Origin: Wurfbainia villosa
Lineage: Eukaryota > Streptophyta > Magnoliopsida > Zingiberales > Zingiberaceae
NCBI GenBank assembly: GCA_025175895.1
Contig: CM045997.1
Span: 107,308,479-107,372,478 of the forward strand
Direction: 5' to 3'
Length of the DNA: 64,000 nt
In this document: piece by piece, positions 1 to 10,390 of the stretch
Layout of the letters: the number at the start of each line of letters is the position of its first letter
Position numbering within the stretch: the first letter of the stretch is position 1
Translations under genes and position numbers: made by a program
Notes under the pieces: generated by a model
What the model was told of the DNA's origin: nothing
Databases searched by the model: none
What the model saw: the letters and a program-made list of their open reading frames with translations, nothing else

Positions 1-132
1 CGCCACGGCTCCATGTGCGAATTACTAAGTCCTGCACGACTTCAATGCACATATCAAATCAACATAATCAACTAACTTAAACCCTTTGCCACACACATCA
101 AAACCTAATCATGGCAAGAGATTGCCCTAACA
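1..132 (-). repeat. Element A left LTR (3' LTR), end only
   Basis: These bases repeat the last 132 bases of the LTR at 3238-4450 with one visible substitution (aatgcacat here, aacgcacat there). The LTR ends in CA at 132, and the rest lies outside the window. Confidence 0.92.
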
Positions 133-147
133 ATCTCCCCCTTTTTG
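133..147 (-). promoter_or_regulatory. Polypurine tract of element A
   Basis: Read on the minus strand this is a run of A and G (AAAAAGGGGGAGATT) ending exactly at the LTR start TGTTAGGG. It is the expected primer for plus-strand DNA synthesis. Similar CTCCCCC tracts recur nearby at about 243, 300, 325 and 362. Confidence 0.85.
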
Positions 148-1450
148 ATGTGTGGCAATCCGTTTAAGTTAGGTAAACATTTGATAAAAATTTCTAAGGT
201 AAGAAAAGCATGTAAGTATAAACATGACATAGCAACATGCAACTCCCCCTTAATCCATGAAATTTTCTACACAAATTTTTCTCCCCTTATGATATATTTC
301 TCCCCCTAACATATTTCAACAATTCTCCCCCTTATCACAATTTACTTAAACATTAATATTTCTCCCCCTTTGACACCATCAAAAAGATTAACACTAAGTT
401 ATGAAACCTATGGCATCAAGTATAGAAGGAGAAATACCACAAGTTGATTTAAAATCGGAATTCAGCCTTTACTGGTCTGATATTCAGGGCATCAGTCGAC
501 TGGTTCAGATACCAGTCGACTGGCATATGATTTTCAGGATTTCTGATTTTTCGGGCCGAAATTCAGAAATGCGTTAAAAATTCCAAAAAATTAGAAAAAT
601 CATGAAATTTGGGGAACACATTTCTTTTAAGTATATCTATCAGTGAAAAATAGTTTTATATGAAAAATCATTATATTTTCATGTATTTGCCAAAAATCCA
701 AAAACTTCAAAAATCACTAGGTTTTTGATCATGATAGTATCAAGTTTAGCACCTAGTTTTGGTTCCAATTGTTTCAAAACATGAATACATGGATTTTAAA
801 GTAAGAAATTGTTTTGAAAACATATGAAATATCCAACCATGATCTTTGGGCAATATGTCTATGAATTAAACATAAGCCTTCCCCATGATTGGTCTATTAT
901 TGCTATTTTGATACTTTTAATGACCATCTAAATGCCATAAGCATTAGTGGACATTTGTATCATCCTAACATCTCACCCATGCTAAGTTTGCAATCAAGTT
1001 AGCCTATAGTGAGTGTGAGATGCATCCTAGGGGGTATTTATATATACTTAACCATTATATTCATACAATTCTATCATGGTTAAGTATCAACCTAACAACC
1101 TACATGATCATAATGACATATATGAATGAATTCTACATTATGACCATGAAACACATGTTTTCATCAAATTATAATCATGCATTAGGTATTATATGATGAT
1201 AATAAACAAATATCACCTAAGGCATGATTTAAATCCTATTTCTTATGATAACGTGCCAAATTTCAAAAACATAAATCATGATTGCACATATACATAGCAA
1301 TTACATTAATCATCATGATTTAAGCATTATTATCTATTTATGGGCACGTTATCATCACCCAACACTATCTAAAAATGTTGTCCCGTCATCCTAAGTCAAC
1401 CACCATATGATTTAGGTCAATTGCATATGGTTGACTACCCTAGGGTTATC
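148..1450 (-). other. Element A 3' untranslated internal region
   Basis: This is AT-rich and has no credible ORF. It holds several extra minus-strand purine tracts near the LTR (243-370) and two copies of CAGTCGACTGG at 493-503 and 513-523. The same arrangement (palindromes, then AT-rich sequence, then repeated purine tracts, then LTR) is seen in element D at 44820-45585. Confidence 0.7.
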
Positions 1451-3175
1451 CTAACCCTTAAGGATGGATTTTGGAACCCAAAATAAGTTCTTTCCTATTG
1501 GGTTCACTAAGTATTCCTTGGGGATCCATTTTCTAGCTATTATTTTCTTATTATCTTGTCCCCTAGCTATTAAACATTTATAGGCCTTTTCATTATTCTT
1601 CTCCTTATATCCTAGGCCTTTCTTGTTAAAACTTGCCCTTTGGCTCCCTATGATCATATTTAATGTGTTGGAGCCAATGGTAAACTTTTCTAGGGCTTTT
1701 GTTAAATAATCTACCTTTTCCCTTAATGCCCTATTTTCATCTATGCATGCATCATTAACATTTAAAAGCATATATTCTTGTGAGCATGCATCATCATGGC
1801 AAGAAGAGGTATCATTATTATTTAAGCATGCATTTTCTAGCTTATTTTCTAAGTCCTTAATTTGTTCTAGCATGCATTTGTTTTTCTTTTTCATTCCAAA
1901 TAAGTCCTTAGTTAAACTAGAAATTATGGATACTATTTTCTTAGGAGAAGCTTTCGTTACCATAGTTTCCATATCCTCTTCTTCTTCTTCGGATGAGGAT
2001 GTAGAAGCTCCCCCTTCATTTGAGCTCTCTCCACTTGAGCTTGAATCTTCATCTTCGGTGGAGGAGGAGCAATCTGAGTCATGAAGAGCCATTAGTGCTA
2101 GGTTGGAGTAAACATGCTCTTCTTCATCAGATGAGGAGGAGGAGGCAAGGTCATCCCATGTCTTGGCTTTGAGAGCCATGGACTTCCCTTTTTCCTTGGC
2201 CTTCTTCTCCTCTTTCTTCTTGCTCCCCTTCTTCTTCTTCTTTTCTTCCTTCTTTTTCTTCTCTTCCTTGCTCTTGTTTAGGAGGGGACAATTGTCCCTT
2301 ATGTGCCCCTCTCCTTGGCAATTGTAGCATATGACCTTCCCCCTTGGTCTCCTTCCCCTATCATTTGATTTATGAAATCTAAAATTCTTAAATGCACGCC
2401 TTACCCTCCTTACCATATATGCCTCTTCGGTGCTATCCATGGAGGAGGAGGAAGACGCTTCGTCATCGGAGGATGAGGGAATTTCCATCTTCTTCTTCCC
2501 CTTATTTGCTATTAAGGCCACTCCTCTTGAAGGTTGAATTCTTGGTTCTTCTTGTATTCCTTCAAGCCTAGTTTCGTGGAGCTCCATTGTTGAGAAGAAC
2601 TCCTCCAAGGTGCTCACTTCCAAGTTCTTGGAGATGTAGAATGAATCCACCATGGAGCTCCATCTTGAGGATCGGGGAAAAGCATCTATGACCTTCATTA
2701 CCATATCCCGGTTGGATAGCTTCTCTCCTACACTTGTTAGTCCAATTAATATTTCTTTAAATCTAGAGTGTAGTGAAGTTACCTTTTCTCCCTTTTCAAG
2801 CTTAATATTAGATAGTTGGGAGCGGAGGAGGTCTCTTCTTGCTAGCTTTGCCTCCGAGGTACCTTCATGAAGCTCTACTAGCTTCTCCCACATCTCCTTT
2901 GCACTAGAGCACTCCCCAATCCGGTTTACTTCTTGTTGAGGGAGTACGTTATATAGGTGGTGCTTGGCCTTTGAATTTGCCAAGTATTCTTCTCTTTGCC
3001 TCTTGCTCCACCTCGATTTCTCCAATGGCTCCCCATTTTCATTCCTAGGTAACTCGAAACCATTTTCCATTATTAATAAAATTTCAAAATCGGTTTCGAA
3101 GAATACCTCCATTCTCTTCTTCCACCAAGAGAATTCGTCGTCGAATTTCGGTGGGTGAATATTTGAGCCGGCCAT
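1451..3175 (-). CDS. gag: Gag polyprotein of element A (574 aa, intact)
   Basis: This is a nucleocapsid/capsid protein of copia type, which packages the element's RNA in virus-like particles. The N-terminus (about residues 8-60) has the W..RM pattern of the DUF4219 domain. Residues about 80-215 resemble the UBN2 (Retrotran_gag_2) capsid region, with ELHEGTSEAKLARRDLL and a following ELHETRL motif. A single CCHC zinc knuckle lies at residues 283-296 (CYNCQGEGHIRDNC). After it come a Lys/Glu-rich stretch, a Ser/Asp/Glu-rich stretch, a predicted coiled segment, and a C-terminal linker with GSQRASFNK and FWVPKS. In full copia polyproteins that linker directly precedes the protease; here the ORF stops. 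The start is the ATG 63 bases inside the LTR boundary, just after the primer site. There are no stops or frameshifts. The function is known for the family; mobilisation in trans is inferred. Confidence 0.9.
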   Translation of the reverse strand: MAGSNIHPPKFDDEFSWWKKRMEVFFETDFEILLIMENGFELPRNENGEPLEKSRWSKRQREEYLANSKAKHHLYNVLPQQEVNRIGECSSAKEMWEKLVELHEGTSEAKLARRDLLRSQLSNIKLEKGEKVTSLHSRFKEILIGLTSVGEKLSNRDMVMKVIDAFPRSSRWSSMVDSFYISKNLEVSTLEEFFSTMELHETRLEGIQEEPRIQPSRGVALIANKGKKKMEIPSSSDDEASSSSSMDSTEEAYMVRRVRRAFKNFRFHKSNDRGRRPRGKVICYNCQGEGHIRDNCPLLNKSKEEKKKKEEKKKKKGSKKKEEKKAKEKGKSMALKAKTWDDLASSSSSDEEEHVYSNLALMALHDSDCSSSTEDEDSSSSGESSNEGGASTSSSEEEEEDMETMVTKASPKKIVSIISSLTKDLFGMKKKNKCMLEQIKDLENKLENACLNNNDTSSCHDDACSQEYMLLNVNDACIDENRALREKVDYLTKALEKFTIGSNTLNMIIGSQRASFNKKGLGYKEKNNEKAYKCLIARGQDNKKIIARKWIPKEYLVNPIGKNLFWVPKSILKG

Positions 3176-3223
3176 TTTGAATGTTGTGTTTGTCGCGGCG
3201 GTTAGTCCTTGACAAATGACTTG

Positions 3224-3235
3224 GCTCTGATACCA
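3224..3235 (-). promoter_or_regulatory. Primer binding site (tRNA-iMet) of element A
   Basis: The minus strand reads TGGTATCAGAGC, the complement of the 3' end of plant initiator tRNA-Met and the usual copia primer site. It is two bases from the LTR end at 3238. Confidence 0.93.
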
Positions 3236-3633
3236 CTTGTTGGGTCATCGATAGGCCGGCTAGAGGGGGGTGAATAGCCCTCGTTCGTTGGACGTCGTAA
3301 TTTGCTCGTCTATAAAATGATTAGCGCAAGCGGAAGCAATAAACTAAAGACAAACAAATAGAAATCAAACCAAAGACAATGCAAACACCGAGATGTAACG
3401 TGGTTCACGGCTACGCCGCTAATCCACGGTCCGATTCGTCCACGGTGAATCACTCCGCAATCTATCCACTAGATCTCTCCTTTGCACAAAGCTAGGTGGA
3501 GGTAACCTCTTTACAAACTCTCTTCTTACAATAGAATAGAAATAAAATAAGTAAGAAGAGTGGAAGAAAGCTTAGAGCACTTTGGGAGCAATTTTGAGCA
3601 TGAGCATTTTTTCCCCCAAAGCCTCATCCCCTT

Positions 3634-3643
3634 CCTTTTTATA
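3634..3643 (-). promoter_or_regulatory. TATA box in element A LTR
   Basis: The minus strand reads TATAAAAAGG, about 30 bases downstream of the nearest AGTCGACT palindrome. Its place in the LTR marks the U3/R promoter. Confidence 0.65.
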
Positions 3644-3675
3644 GAGGAAGAAGGTTTCTTCCCGTTGACACAGGA

Positions 3676-3900
3676 GCAGTCGACTGATGGCACCATCAGT
3701 CGACTGATCCCGTAGCCGTTGCCAAAAACGGCGCCTTTCCACGTTGGATTCCATCCAACGGCATTGGCATCAGTCGACTGATCTGACCATCAGTCGACTG
3801 ATGCTCGATCAGTCGAGTGCTCAGTCGAGTCGACTCCATTCTGTGCCCGTGCACAGTACCATCAGTCGACTGCCATTCCTTGGCAGTCGATCGGTCGACA
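3676..3900. repeat. Palindrome cluster (CAGTCGACTG family) in element A LTR
   Basis: Copies or near-copies of CAGTCGACTG occur at about 3678, 3697, 3772, 3791, 3808 and 3863, with variants near 3820-3835 and 3882-3900. The cluster lies just upstream (minus sense) of the LTR TATA box. Confidence 0.85.
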
Positions 3901-4450
3901 TCACCGATCACTACACCCATGGCGATGGCCGCTAAGCACTGACGGTCTTATACCGGTCGATCGACCCATCGACTAGGCGATCGCGCCATGACATGGCATC
4001 GACCGTGTCGAAACCCATCTGACACTTGGCCAAATGGCCAAGTTTCACCTAAGAGCTTACCCCTCCCCGGGTTACAATCGCTCACTCTCATCCCTTGGAG
4101 TCCCTCGCCTTCGAAGTTCTCTTCGTTCGCGGCCACGTCCCTCGGCAGCATCAGGCGCACGGCTCTGCAATGCTCCTTCGCGTCTCTTGCCTCGAAGTCT
4201 ACTTCCTCCGGCTTCACTCCAAGCTTCTCGTCCGGCGGTCCCTTGGATGCTCCAAGCGCACGGCTTCCGCAAAGCGATCCTTCACCGACTCAAGGCCCGA
4301 GTGATGAGATGTGAAACTCGCCACGGCTCCATGTGCGAATTACTAAGTCCTGCACGACTTCAACGCACATATCAAATCAACATAATCAACTAACTTAAAC
4401 CCTTTGCCACACACATCAAAACCTAATCATGGCAAGAGATTGCCCTAACA

Positions 4451-5209
4451 TTATATATCGATTTGACAACCATGTAATATATCTTATAGTGACATCGTAT
4501 ATACAACTAGGAAACTTCTTTTCTAAAGCATATCTCACAACTCTGATCAGATATTTCATTCATTGTAGAACTATACATTACATAGGATATATACACCCAT
4601 GGGTGTATGGTGAATCCCCGACTACAATGCACTGACTCCTACATGTTTCGTTACTACACCCAATCTCACCACCTGATGACTCCAATAGAGTCGGGAAATG
4701 ATCCAAAGTACAACCCCAGCATATAGAGTCTCAGTGTTGTTCCGAGTCATAAGGACTACTAGTGTACAACCACAATCAAAGACTTATCCACTCGATAAAT
4801 AATAACCACTTGGAAAGCCCGAGTGAGGGTAGTTCGATGAACTCATCACATGAGCACCCATTTGTATAGTTGAACATCTCTATGTCCTTACCAATGAAAC
4901 GTGGTACACTGCATCATAGATGCTAGTCTCTAGCTTCAGCGGTTGTATATCCTTGTTTATTAGGTAGCCCAATTGATTAGAACAAGTTTAGAATATACAG
5001 TGAATATTGATGTAGTTCATGATGATCATCATATGTACCACCACATCTCACTATGGTATATTCAAGGACTTTATCTATGCATCTAGTATGGGTATCAAGA
5101 TAAAGTAAATGCCACACTTATTTGAATTATATTAAAATAAAATATGTTTGTACACAAGAGTCAACAAAGCCCTAGCCAACAGTTGGCTTGTAGGGCACCT
5201 ACTCTAACA
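4451..5209 (-). repeat. Element K: copia-type LTR remnant interrupted by element A
   Basis: On the minus strand it begins TGTTAGAGTAGGTGCC, a typical copia LTR start. It ends where element A is inserted, and the remainder lies left of the window. The adjoining sequence at 5210-5226 is purine-rich on the minus strand (GAGGGAGAGGGGAAAGG), which fits a polypurine tract next to a 3' LTR. No ORF of interest is present. Confidence 0.6.
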
Positions 5210-5737
5210 CCTTTCCCCTCTCCCTCAGAGGGGGATATGACAATCTCAAGAGACCCTTCCTCACTGCTTGAGGGAAATTCTGCATTTTTTTCTCCTTCTC
5301 CCATAGCTCTCTCCCCTAGATTAGAGACTGAACAATCCTCACCTCCCTTGCACCCCACACCCATCTCTAACGAACACCCAACCACTTCCTCTATCGTTGA
5401 TCCTTTTTTTCCTTGAATTCAATCTTTCTCCCACATAAGTTGATCCATTTGTGAAGGATACTTCTCCCTTAACTGCACCCGTAGTGCCTCCCCCCACCAG
5501 TACTCTGGGCTCCACTCTTCACATTCATACAACCCAGGGACTAAAACTTTTTAATTAATCTGGGGTGCAGGGACCCTTCGAACACTTACGTACTCCCCAC
5601 TTTTACCCATAAACAATTCATGATGTCCCTACATTCCTCGTTTTATAGACATCTACTGATTATAATGAGGAAGTATGCCACTTAATCGACTACTAATCTT
5701 CCATGGAGGCCCGCCACTCAGCCTCGAAAGCTCACCT
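5210..5737. other. Unassigned segment, possibly 3' interior of element K
   Basis: It holds Pro/Ser-rich short reading frames on both strands and no recognisable domain. If 5210-5226 is a polypurine tract, this is the interior end of element K. It is cut off by element O at 5738 (possible O target duplication: cacct, 5733-5737). Confidence 0.3.
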
Positions 5738-6214
5738 TGTTGGGACCTTGATTGCACTAGAGGGGGTGAATAGCATTGATTTGATTTTGTTCGTTTGATT
5801 GCTTGTCTATAAAACGTTAGTGCACAGCGAAAATCCAAACACAAATAGACAAGACAATCACAACTCACAATACCAAGGTTTTGTGTGGTTCAGAACCCTA
5901 GTTCCTACTCCACGATCGAGTTCTAACGATGCCACCACCACTAAACCTTTCTTTTCTTGAAAACACTCTGAAAGTGAAGAAACCTCTTACAATATGGAGC
6001 TTACGACAAGAAACAACCAAATACAAAAAAACAAATGAAATGAAGAAGTGAAAACACTTTACACAAGAATGCTTTTGATCGCTTGTTGCTTTAGTTATGT
6101 TGGAGAGCTTTTGAAGACCTGGAATGCAACAGCACTTCCCTCAAAATTTCTCAAGAATCGACTTCTTCAAATGTCCACCGCAACCTCCTTTTAAATCTCC
6201 GCTCAGGCTGATTT

Positions 6215-6600
6215 TTCATCGATCAGTCGACTAGCCTTACCCACCAGTCGACTAGTCACTCTACCATTGTCTCACAACGACTTAATCCACGTCAGATTTG
6301 GTCGATCAGTCGACTGCTCTAACCCAACACTTGACTTCTAATAGCCATCAATCGACTCAAAAATATTCTATGCTATGTCCATTTAAAATCAGTTGACTGT
6401 CCAAATCAATAGTCGATTGCCTGAGCACCAGCCAATTTCTCGAGTCACAGTCGAACGAACACTAGCTCAAGTCGAGCAGACCACTTGACCAGTCGACTAG
6501 TCCATAAACCCAGTCGACTGCTCGAGTCTTATGAGCTCCCAAGTGCCGAGCACTCAGCCAGTCAACTGGTCCATAACCCAGTAGACTGAGGTTTAACCCA
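6215..6600. repeat. Palindrome cluster in element O LTR
   Basis: Several copies of CAGTCGACT and decayed versions (AATCGACT, AGTCGATT, AGTCAACT) occur here. The copies are more degenerate than in A or F, which fits an older element. Confidence 0.75.
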
Positions 6601-6636
6601 TCAAGTATGATCCTCTCATACTTGTCTCATACCCTT

Positions 6637-6890
6637 GGCCTAGGCCTAAGCCTTCAAGCCATTTCCATCAGCCTCACACCTTTGGTTTGAGTCCACGACT
6701 CCTCGCCCTTGCGCTAACCTTCAAGTGCTTCCTTTGACTTCGTCATGCCATCGGATACCCTAGCTTAGACCTAAGCCTTCAAGCCACTTCCATTAGCCTC
6801 ACGCCTTTGGTTTGAGTCCACAACTTCTCACCCTTGTGCTAGCCTTCAAGTGCTTCCATCAGCTTTATCATGCTATCGGGTATTCCTTTG
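6637..6890. repeat. Tandem duplication within element O LTR (about 125-bp unit)
   Basis: The segment CCTAAGCCTTCAAGCCA...CTTCAAGTGCTTCC...CATGC(C/T)ATCGG is present twice in a row with scattered differences. F and D have one copy of the same segment. Confidence 0.75.
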
Positions 6891-7012
6891 CCAAAAGGTC
6901 ATGCCTCCGGGACTTACACTGCCAAGACTACACACTTGAACTTTCCTTTGCCAAGTATCGATACTTGAACATTCCCTTGGCAAGACTACACCACTACAAC
7001 AAAAAATCGAAT

Positions 7013-7235
7013 AGACAACGGTGAAAAACCGTTGTCTATTAGCAAAAAAATCCGTGGTAAATCGACCCGTTGTGAAAAGTGGTTCGGGCAAAGACAACGG
7101 TGAAAAACCATTGTCGTTTCAAGGATAAGACAACGGTTTTTACCCTTGTCTTTGACCGAACCACTTTTCACAACGGGTCGATTTACCATGGATGTTTTTG
7201 CTAATAGACAACGGTTTTTCACCGTTGTCTTTTCC
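7013..7235. repeat. Large inverted repeat in CACTA left subterminal region
   Basis: Two arms of about 90 bp (roughly 7013-7104 and 7147-7235) are near-perfect reverse complements around a short spacer. Each arm contains smaller AGACAACGGT...ACCGTTGTCT palindromes. More units follow to about 7370, and a matching set lies at 10725-11040 by the other end. Confidence 0.8.
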
Positions 7236-7630
7236 TTAAATCTACAACGGTCTTTCACCGTTGTCTTTGACCGATCACCGATTTACCACGGATTTTTTTT
7301 CTTATAGACAATGGTTTTTCACCGTTGTCATTTCTCAACGGTTACTCTAGAACACAATAAACCGTTGTAGATTTATAGTGTTGCATTTTTAATATAAATC
7401 ATACAACATCAAAAAGAATTATAGAAAACACATATATACACGCACACTTGTAGCAATGTAAAGTACAAGGTCACATCACATTTTAAATGATCACTCTTAC
7501 CGATATATATTAAAAAGTACTGTGGCAAAACAACTATACATCATATGCACCAAAAGTATTATGCATAATATGCAAAACACATATAGATTACCACATGTAA
7601 CCAAAAGAGGTAAGTACACTTAAATCTCTC

Positions 7631-7720
7631 CTAATCATCTGATATGTGATCTTGTATGCATTCAGCCCACTCCGAACGTACTTCATCAATTTCCTTTGCC
7701 GCTATCACAGATTTTGCAAA
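7631..7720 (-). pseudogene. Candidate captured terminal exon (unidentified gene)
   Basis: Minus-strand acceptor TGCAG (7721-7725) is followed by 29 open codons and a TAG stop. The peptide is hydrophilic and acidic at its end (contains AAKEIDEVRSEWAEC, ends HISDD). The mix of residues looks like real coding sequence, but I do not recognise the family. It is not part of the copine domain seen at 8613-8697. Confidence 0.35.
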
Positions 7721-8612
7721 CTGCATGTGAATAAATGAATGAAAATGTAATTAAACACTATGGTATCAATAAGAAAATTTGAAAATATATCTAATATTAC
7801 TATTGATCGTAGGGAAGACTTGTCAAAGGATGCGGCGCCTTCAATTATCTCTCTCATATATCGTAAAACAAAATAACAGCATTTAACTCTATCCGGTTGA
7901 AAAGGAACTTGTGATGAAAAAAATTATAGCAGTTGTGCAGAGATTTTCACAAAGCTTCTCATTTCCTACAAAGTACAAAATATTTAACGGATCTTTGCTA
8001 GATTTCAACATCAATATAACTTTCATATCTGCCAGAATGCACAAAAACATTTCCCACTATGACTATGAAACGAACATACAAAAATATAGACATAATAAAT
8101 TATTATACGTAACTAAGCAAAATAGGTAAAAACAAGTATAATACTCACTTTCTGAATATAGACCAGATTTGTTCTTGTAATTCAGGATTCGAAAGATGGT
8201 TGTGCTTCATTAAGTTTGCTTGCTAATTCATGCTAAAGTTCATGAGGATTTAAATATGACCATATCTTATATACTTCTTAGTATGCTTGCACAACCAGGA
8301 AATACAGACCTTGCAACTCAGATAGCCACCCAAAGACTGGATTAGCAATAGCATCATAAAAACAGATTAATTGTTCACACAACATTACAAGAATAAAAAG
8401 TGCAATATTTAATATAAGATGCAGAGTGTGAAATTTCTTCAAGCTACTAAATTCCAAGTAATTGATTCAGGCTATATAATTCCTTGTTTGCAACCAATTT
8501 TTTTAGGAGAGATAATTATTTGGAAACTTACTTCTTCACAAAATTAGTGGCATTTCTAAACTATGTATCAAACCAACAAGAATGGTCAAGTTATTTAAGA
8601 ATACAAACAAAC

Positions 8613-8697
8613 CTGTCCACTCATTGCTCTTTGTAAAATCAATACCAACTATCAGATTCGAAGATTCAAGACCAGCATTTGAAAGAGCTTCAGTAAC
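8613..8697 (-). pseudogene. Captured exon of a copine/RGLG-type E3 ligase gene
   Basis: On the minus strand an 85-bp stretch is bounded by an acceptor CAG and a donor GTTTGT. Its 28 codons include LESSNLIVGIDFTKSNEWTG, the highly conserved start of the copine (vWA-like) domain of plant RGLG RING-domain ubiquitin ligases. The preceding VTEAL also fits. The reading frame is open and splice phases are 0 and 1. The next copine exons are not found downstream, and no RING motif is visible, so this is a transported fragment, not a gene. Identification is from memory of the family motif; I consider it strong. Confidence 0.78.
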
Positions 8698-9779
8698 CTG
8701 CATTATAAAGGTGGAATAACTTAGAGTATTGCAAAGAAAATCCATTTAATAGACAAAAGAAAATTTGCAAAGTTAATTTAGGTTTTTTAAGTTTTTATAC
8801 AAGTATACTGATCGGATAAGGTGTAGCATGTCAACTCTTTCCAAATGTTTGCTTAGCATTGGCTTCTTATATCAAGCAGTGTTTTGAGAAGCATACTCAA
8901 TTTGGCTTCAGCTAAAGTCAGCAAACACATCAAGTCATATTTGTCCCAAGTATTTGAAGTCAGCTACAGATATTTTATTCCTCCAATGAGCTCTATGTAA
9001 GACTATATCACTACTAATATTCAAATCAATTAAATTATATTAATTACATTCCCTAAATTTCTTTGATTACCTTGTACCTATTAAAGCTTATACTCTAATC
9101 AATTAAGCTCCTCTAGATATAGAACATATTGGTCGATTTTAAAATGTCCAACTTTACATGACAAAAGGTGTCACTAAATTAAAATCATGGTAAGAATTTG
9201 ATCAAATACAACTGCCAAATTTTCAGTTAATGGTTATGACTATGAGTGTGCTGAATATTTCAACAAATATACTCCTGTAATCCCAAATGTAAGAAAAGGC
9301 TCCTGCAGAAACCTTCCAAATAATTGACAAAAGTTCTTTTAAAGTATTTCTCAAGATAAGTAGCCTTAGATTTAAGTTTTAAATCCTCAATGGTAAAATT
9401 ATAAGAATAGAAAAAAGTGTTATGAAGTGCTAATAACTTGTTAGCAACTTTTACCCGCATTAGAGTTTCAAATGAAACAAATTGCTAAAATGATAGATCA
9501 TGTAAGTCTATTACTAAAGGGAACTTCGGAAAATTCAACATGTAGGTGAAATTCAAACAAAACTTTCAAGTCTAGACATATTGCACACATTAAGGAATTA
9601 CTATGGTGGCATGAAGACATCCTACTGCATCAAATTCTACAAAGAGACAAAAGTTAATATAATAAAATTGAAATGCAACGAGTAAATGCAAAGAGTTTTA
9701 GCAAACCAGTTTTGCTAAAAGAATTTTCTTCTCAATTTGAATAGAAATCAAAGATCTGCATAAGAGAAACACCATGACC

Positions 9780-10390
9780 ATTGTCTCATGCAAAGCAGGC
9801 TTCTCGAGGCACTCACTCGCTTTCGCTGTTGCATATGGCTTACCCACTTCTCCAACGCAATCGAATCAAGACACCATCAACAATTAGTGACGGTGGCACT
9901 GTATTGAAGACTCTGTCCGACCGCCACAATGCGGCTGATGGTGAAACCAAGCTCACTGCGAAGGCTGGTCCGATGATGCGACGGATGGAGGAAAAATCGA
10001 CAGTGGTGAATCTACCCTCACGACAAAGAGCTAGGAAGGGATTACCGACAATGGAAATTGAATCGGCGACACCACCAGCATCGAATCCTTTGCTCGTGCG
10101 AAGAGGACGACAATGGAGCAACGACCACTGGCGGAAGAGAAGTTATGGCGATGGGGCGGCAGTGTCACGTACGGAGTGAGGGCTGTGACGATGAGAAAGA
10201 AAGGGCAACAGCTCGCCGACGAGGCAAGCGGTGGCGGCAATGACTGACGGAAAAGGAAGAGAGAGCGAGCGAGGCGAAACGTAGAGAAGGTGGCGCGGAA
10301 GAAGAAGGGATGGGCATGCGCAGCCTAGACGAGCAGCGGAGGTTTTTGGGAAGTAAGGCGGTGGAGGTTTTTGGGAAGTAGGAAGAGAAG
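9780..10390 (-). other. GC-rich island inside the CACTA transposon
   Basis: It stands out from the AT-rich surroundings and has overlapping short ORFs on both strands, none with a recognised domain. Such an island often marks a captured promoter/first exon, or the transposon's own 5' exon. It would be upstream of the minus-strand exons at 8613 and 7631 if they came from one locus. Confidence 0.35.

Larger units (their letters stand above)
1..4450 (-). mobile_element. Element A: gag-only LTR retrotransposon (copia-type, TR-GAG-like)
   Basis: The end of one LTR (1-132) matches the end of a second, complete LTR (3238-4450) almost base for base, including the terminal TTGCCCTAACA. Between them lie, in minus-strand order, a tRNA-Met primer site (3224-3235), one long gag ORF, a 1.3-kb AT-rich untranslated region and a polypurine tract (133-147). 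No protease, integrase, reverse transcriptase or RNase H is visible in the 3.1-kb interior. It would therefore need enzymes supplied in trans, which is the definition of the TR-GAG class of non-autonomous elements. The element begins left of the window. The right flank is ttata (4451-4455), the expected target duplication, but its partner is outside. The gag ORF is intact, so this is a relatively young copy. Confidence 0.88.
3238..4450 (-). repeat. Element A right LTR (5' LTR), 1213 bp
   Basis: It runs from TGTTGGGT to CCTAACA on the plus strand, so both ends have TG/CA form. The primer site adjoins it on the left and the end matches bases 1-132. It contains a cluster of CAGTCGACTG-type palindromes (about 3676-3890), followed in the direction of transcription by a TATA box (3634-3643). 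Short ORFs across it are not credible genes. Confidence 0.92.
7380..9780. other. AT-rich CACTA interior with captured gene fragments
   Basis: This is intron-like AT-rich sequence without long ORFs. On the minus strand it contains two short coding islands with correct splice signals, at 8613-8697 and 7631-7720. It is best read as a transduplicated piece of a host gene or genes with introns retained. Confidence 0.5.

Noticed and set aside
3948..4393. Overlapping ORFs of 66-119 residues
   Set aside because: They are GC-rich LTR sequence of element A with no domain; LTR identity explains the region.
5144..5416. A Pro/Ser-rich 90-residue ORF
   Set aside because: It begins inside the K LTR and continues into unassigned sequence; no domain or codon signature supports it.
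9781..10243. A host gene in the GC-rich island
   Set aside because: Overlapping frames on both strands, no recognised domain and no clear splice structure; it is recorded only as a possible captured fragment.
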